Assembly (NCBI GenBank): GCA_000708835.1
Contig: DF237761.1
Coordinates: 1 to 31,205, forward strand
Direction: 5' to 3'
DNA length: 31,205 nucleotides
Origin: Klebsormidium nitens
Lineage: Eukaryota; Streptophyta; Klebsormidiophyceae; Klebsormidiales; Klebsormidiaceae
The notes below the pieces were generated by a model. That model was not told the DNA's origin, made no database searches, and worked only from the letters and a program-made list of their open reading frames with translations. Below are positions 30,117 to 31,205 of this stretch, in pieces. The translations under genes and the position numbers were made by a program. Numbering within the stretch: the first letter of the stretch is position 1; every line of letters starts with the position of its first letter.

Positions 30117-31205
30117 CATACCGCATCAAAAGGTTGGGGTCAGGTCCGTTGCAAAGAATATTAATCGGGGTTTTATATAGCAAAGAACTCTCCCTTCAAA
30201 GTGCATCATGGCATGGTTGCTCCAACTCTTGGATGGGAGCACGGTTTGCCTAGGTCCTGCGACCTAGTCGATGTGGAGCTGAAACAAGTTATAGACGACT
30301 GCTTGGCATATGCTAGGTGCAAATGCAAGGCAACTCGAGTCAAGTGTACTCAACCGTAATAAGCCGGCAGACCTCTATCTAGCCTGCCAAGCGCTATCGT
30401 GCTGCCATGATCCGAATGTGGTGTCCCTGAAAAACACGCTAATTACTCCAGATATTAATGCAAATACATACAAATACAGTGAATGTTGCATTTATTCGTA
30501 CTTAGCTGTACAATGACTTTGGTGCCTGATTAGAATTATAATGCCTATGTTGTATGATCGTAGTTTGCGTCGACAATCGTCCGACGTGGCGCTCTATGTC
30601 AGGCTCCGTTAGTGCCAGCACCTGTCATGGTGCCACTGGCATTGATGCAAACCTATCAAAGCATTCTTTTTTTGTAACTCTCGTGCCAGCCATTTAGGAC
30701 TATAGTATATCCTGGCCCGGATCTTGCTGAACCCTTTTTGTCAACCAACCCAACATGCATATAGCGCTTTTTTAAGCGGCTCTTTCTAAAGGCTTTTGCA
30801 AGACAGGACAATTCTTCACCTGCTCCGACTAAACAATACCGACTAAACAATACCTGAGACAGTCCAGATGAGGCCTCGCATATAGTCCTACGGTAATAGG
30901 TAAGTCAAACTTACAGTCTTACAATGCAGGGAGGGGGAAGGAGGAGATAGGTTGACGTCTGTCATTGTCGCAACCTGGCGGAAGCCGAGAAGCGAATGAT
31001 GAGTCATGATTAGAAGTTCTAGTGGAACCCAAAACTTGAAAAGCGCCACACAGAATCTTTGTCAAAACCGTCCGATGCAAGTTTAACGGGCTTCTGCGAC
31101 CGTCCGATGAAAAAGTCGTGGCAAAATGCGGGCCAGGATATAAACAACACGAACCTGTTTGAATTTACGATCCTGACAGTGAAATACACGCGGATAGGTT
31201 CTGAG
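30117..31205. other. 3' flank of PGL and intergenic DNA to the window end
   Basis: The first part should be the PGL 3' UTR. No further gene is recognised; open frames are short. Two CCGTCCGAT motifs (31068-31076 and 31100-31108) resemble the motif in the two MITE-like elements and may belong to a related element truncated by the window. A direct repeat GACTAAACAATACC lies at about 30827-30854. Confidence 0.4.

Overview
The window is eukaryotic nuclear DNA with intron-rich, plant-type genes: GT-AG introns of about 350-1430 bp, nearest protein resemblance to land-plant homologues, and a 6-phosphogluconolactonase with a plastid-transit-like leader. A compact streptophyte (charophyte) green alga such as Klebsormidium fits best. 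That is an inference from gene style, and the species is not proven.

Layout. (1) 285-6802, plus strand: an 8-exon NUG2/NOG2-type nucleolar GTPase (689 aa) for 60S ribosome assembly. One of its introns holds a MITE-like element. (2) 7565-9474, minus strand: a decayed P-loop NTPase gene resembling the NTPase module of Crinkler (CR)-type proteins, broken by frame changes and an in-frame TAG. (3) 11082-14414, plus: a 3-exon F-box/LRR-like protein (531 aa), followed by a degenerate copy of its own 3' end. (4) 14415-17664: gene-poor DNA with a second MITE-like element, palindromes and a dispersed repeat. (5) 17665-24687, minus: a complete 9-exon eIF3 subunit L gene (526 aa). (6) 25172-30116, plus: a complete 7-exon 6-phosphogluconolactonase gene (387 aa). 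It is divergent from eIF3L across a 484-bp shared promoter region. (7) 30117-31205: no gene recognised.

The genes do not form a pathway. NUG2 (ribosome biogenesis) and eIF3L (translation initiation) are core translation genes, PGL is core carbon metabolism, and the NTPase and F-box genes are typical fast-evolving accessory families.

The most unusual signal is inside introns. In eIF3L, the first few dozen bases of exons 2, 5 and 6, with their 3' splice sites, are copied one to about five times in the intron just upstream. The copies reach 37/38 and 29/29 identity. A fragment of exon 6 also recurs in the next intron. Weaker echoes occur in NUG2 intron 6 (acceptor copy), PGL intron 4 (donor-like copies) and PGL intron 2 (93-bp tandem units ending in acceptor-like TTGCAG). 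This looks like repeated tandem duplication across splice junctions, which enlarges introns and fills them with decoy splice sites.
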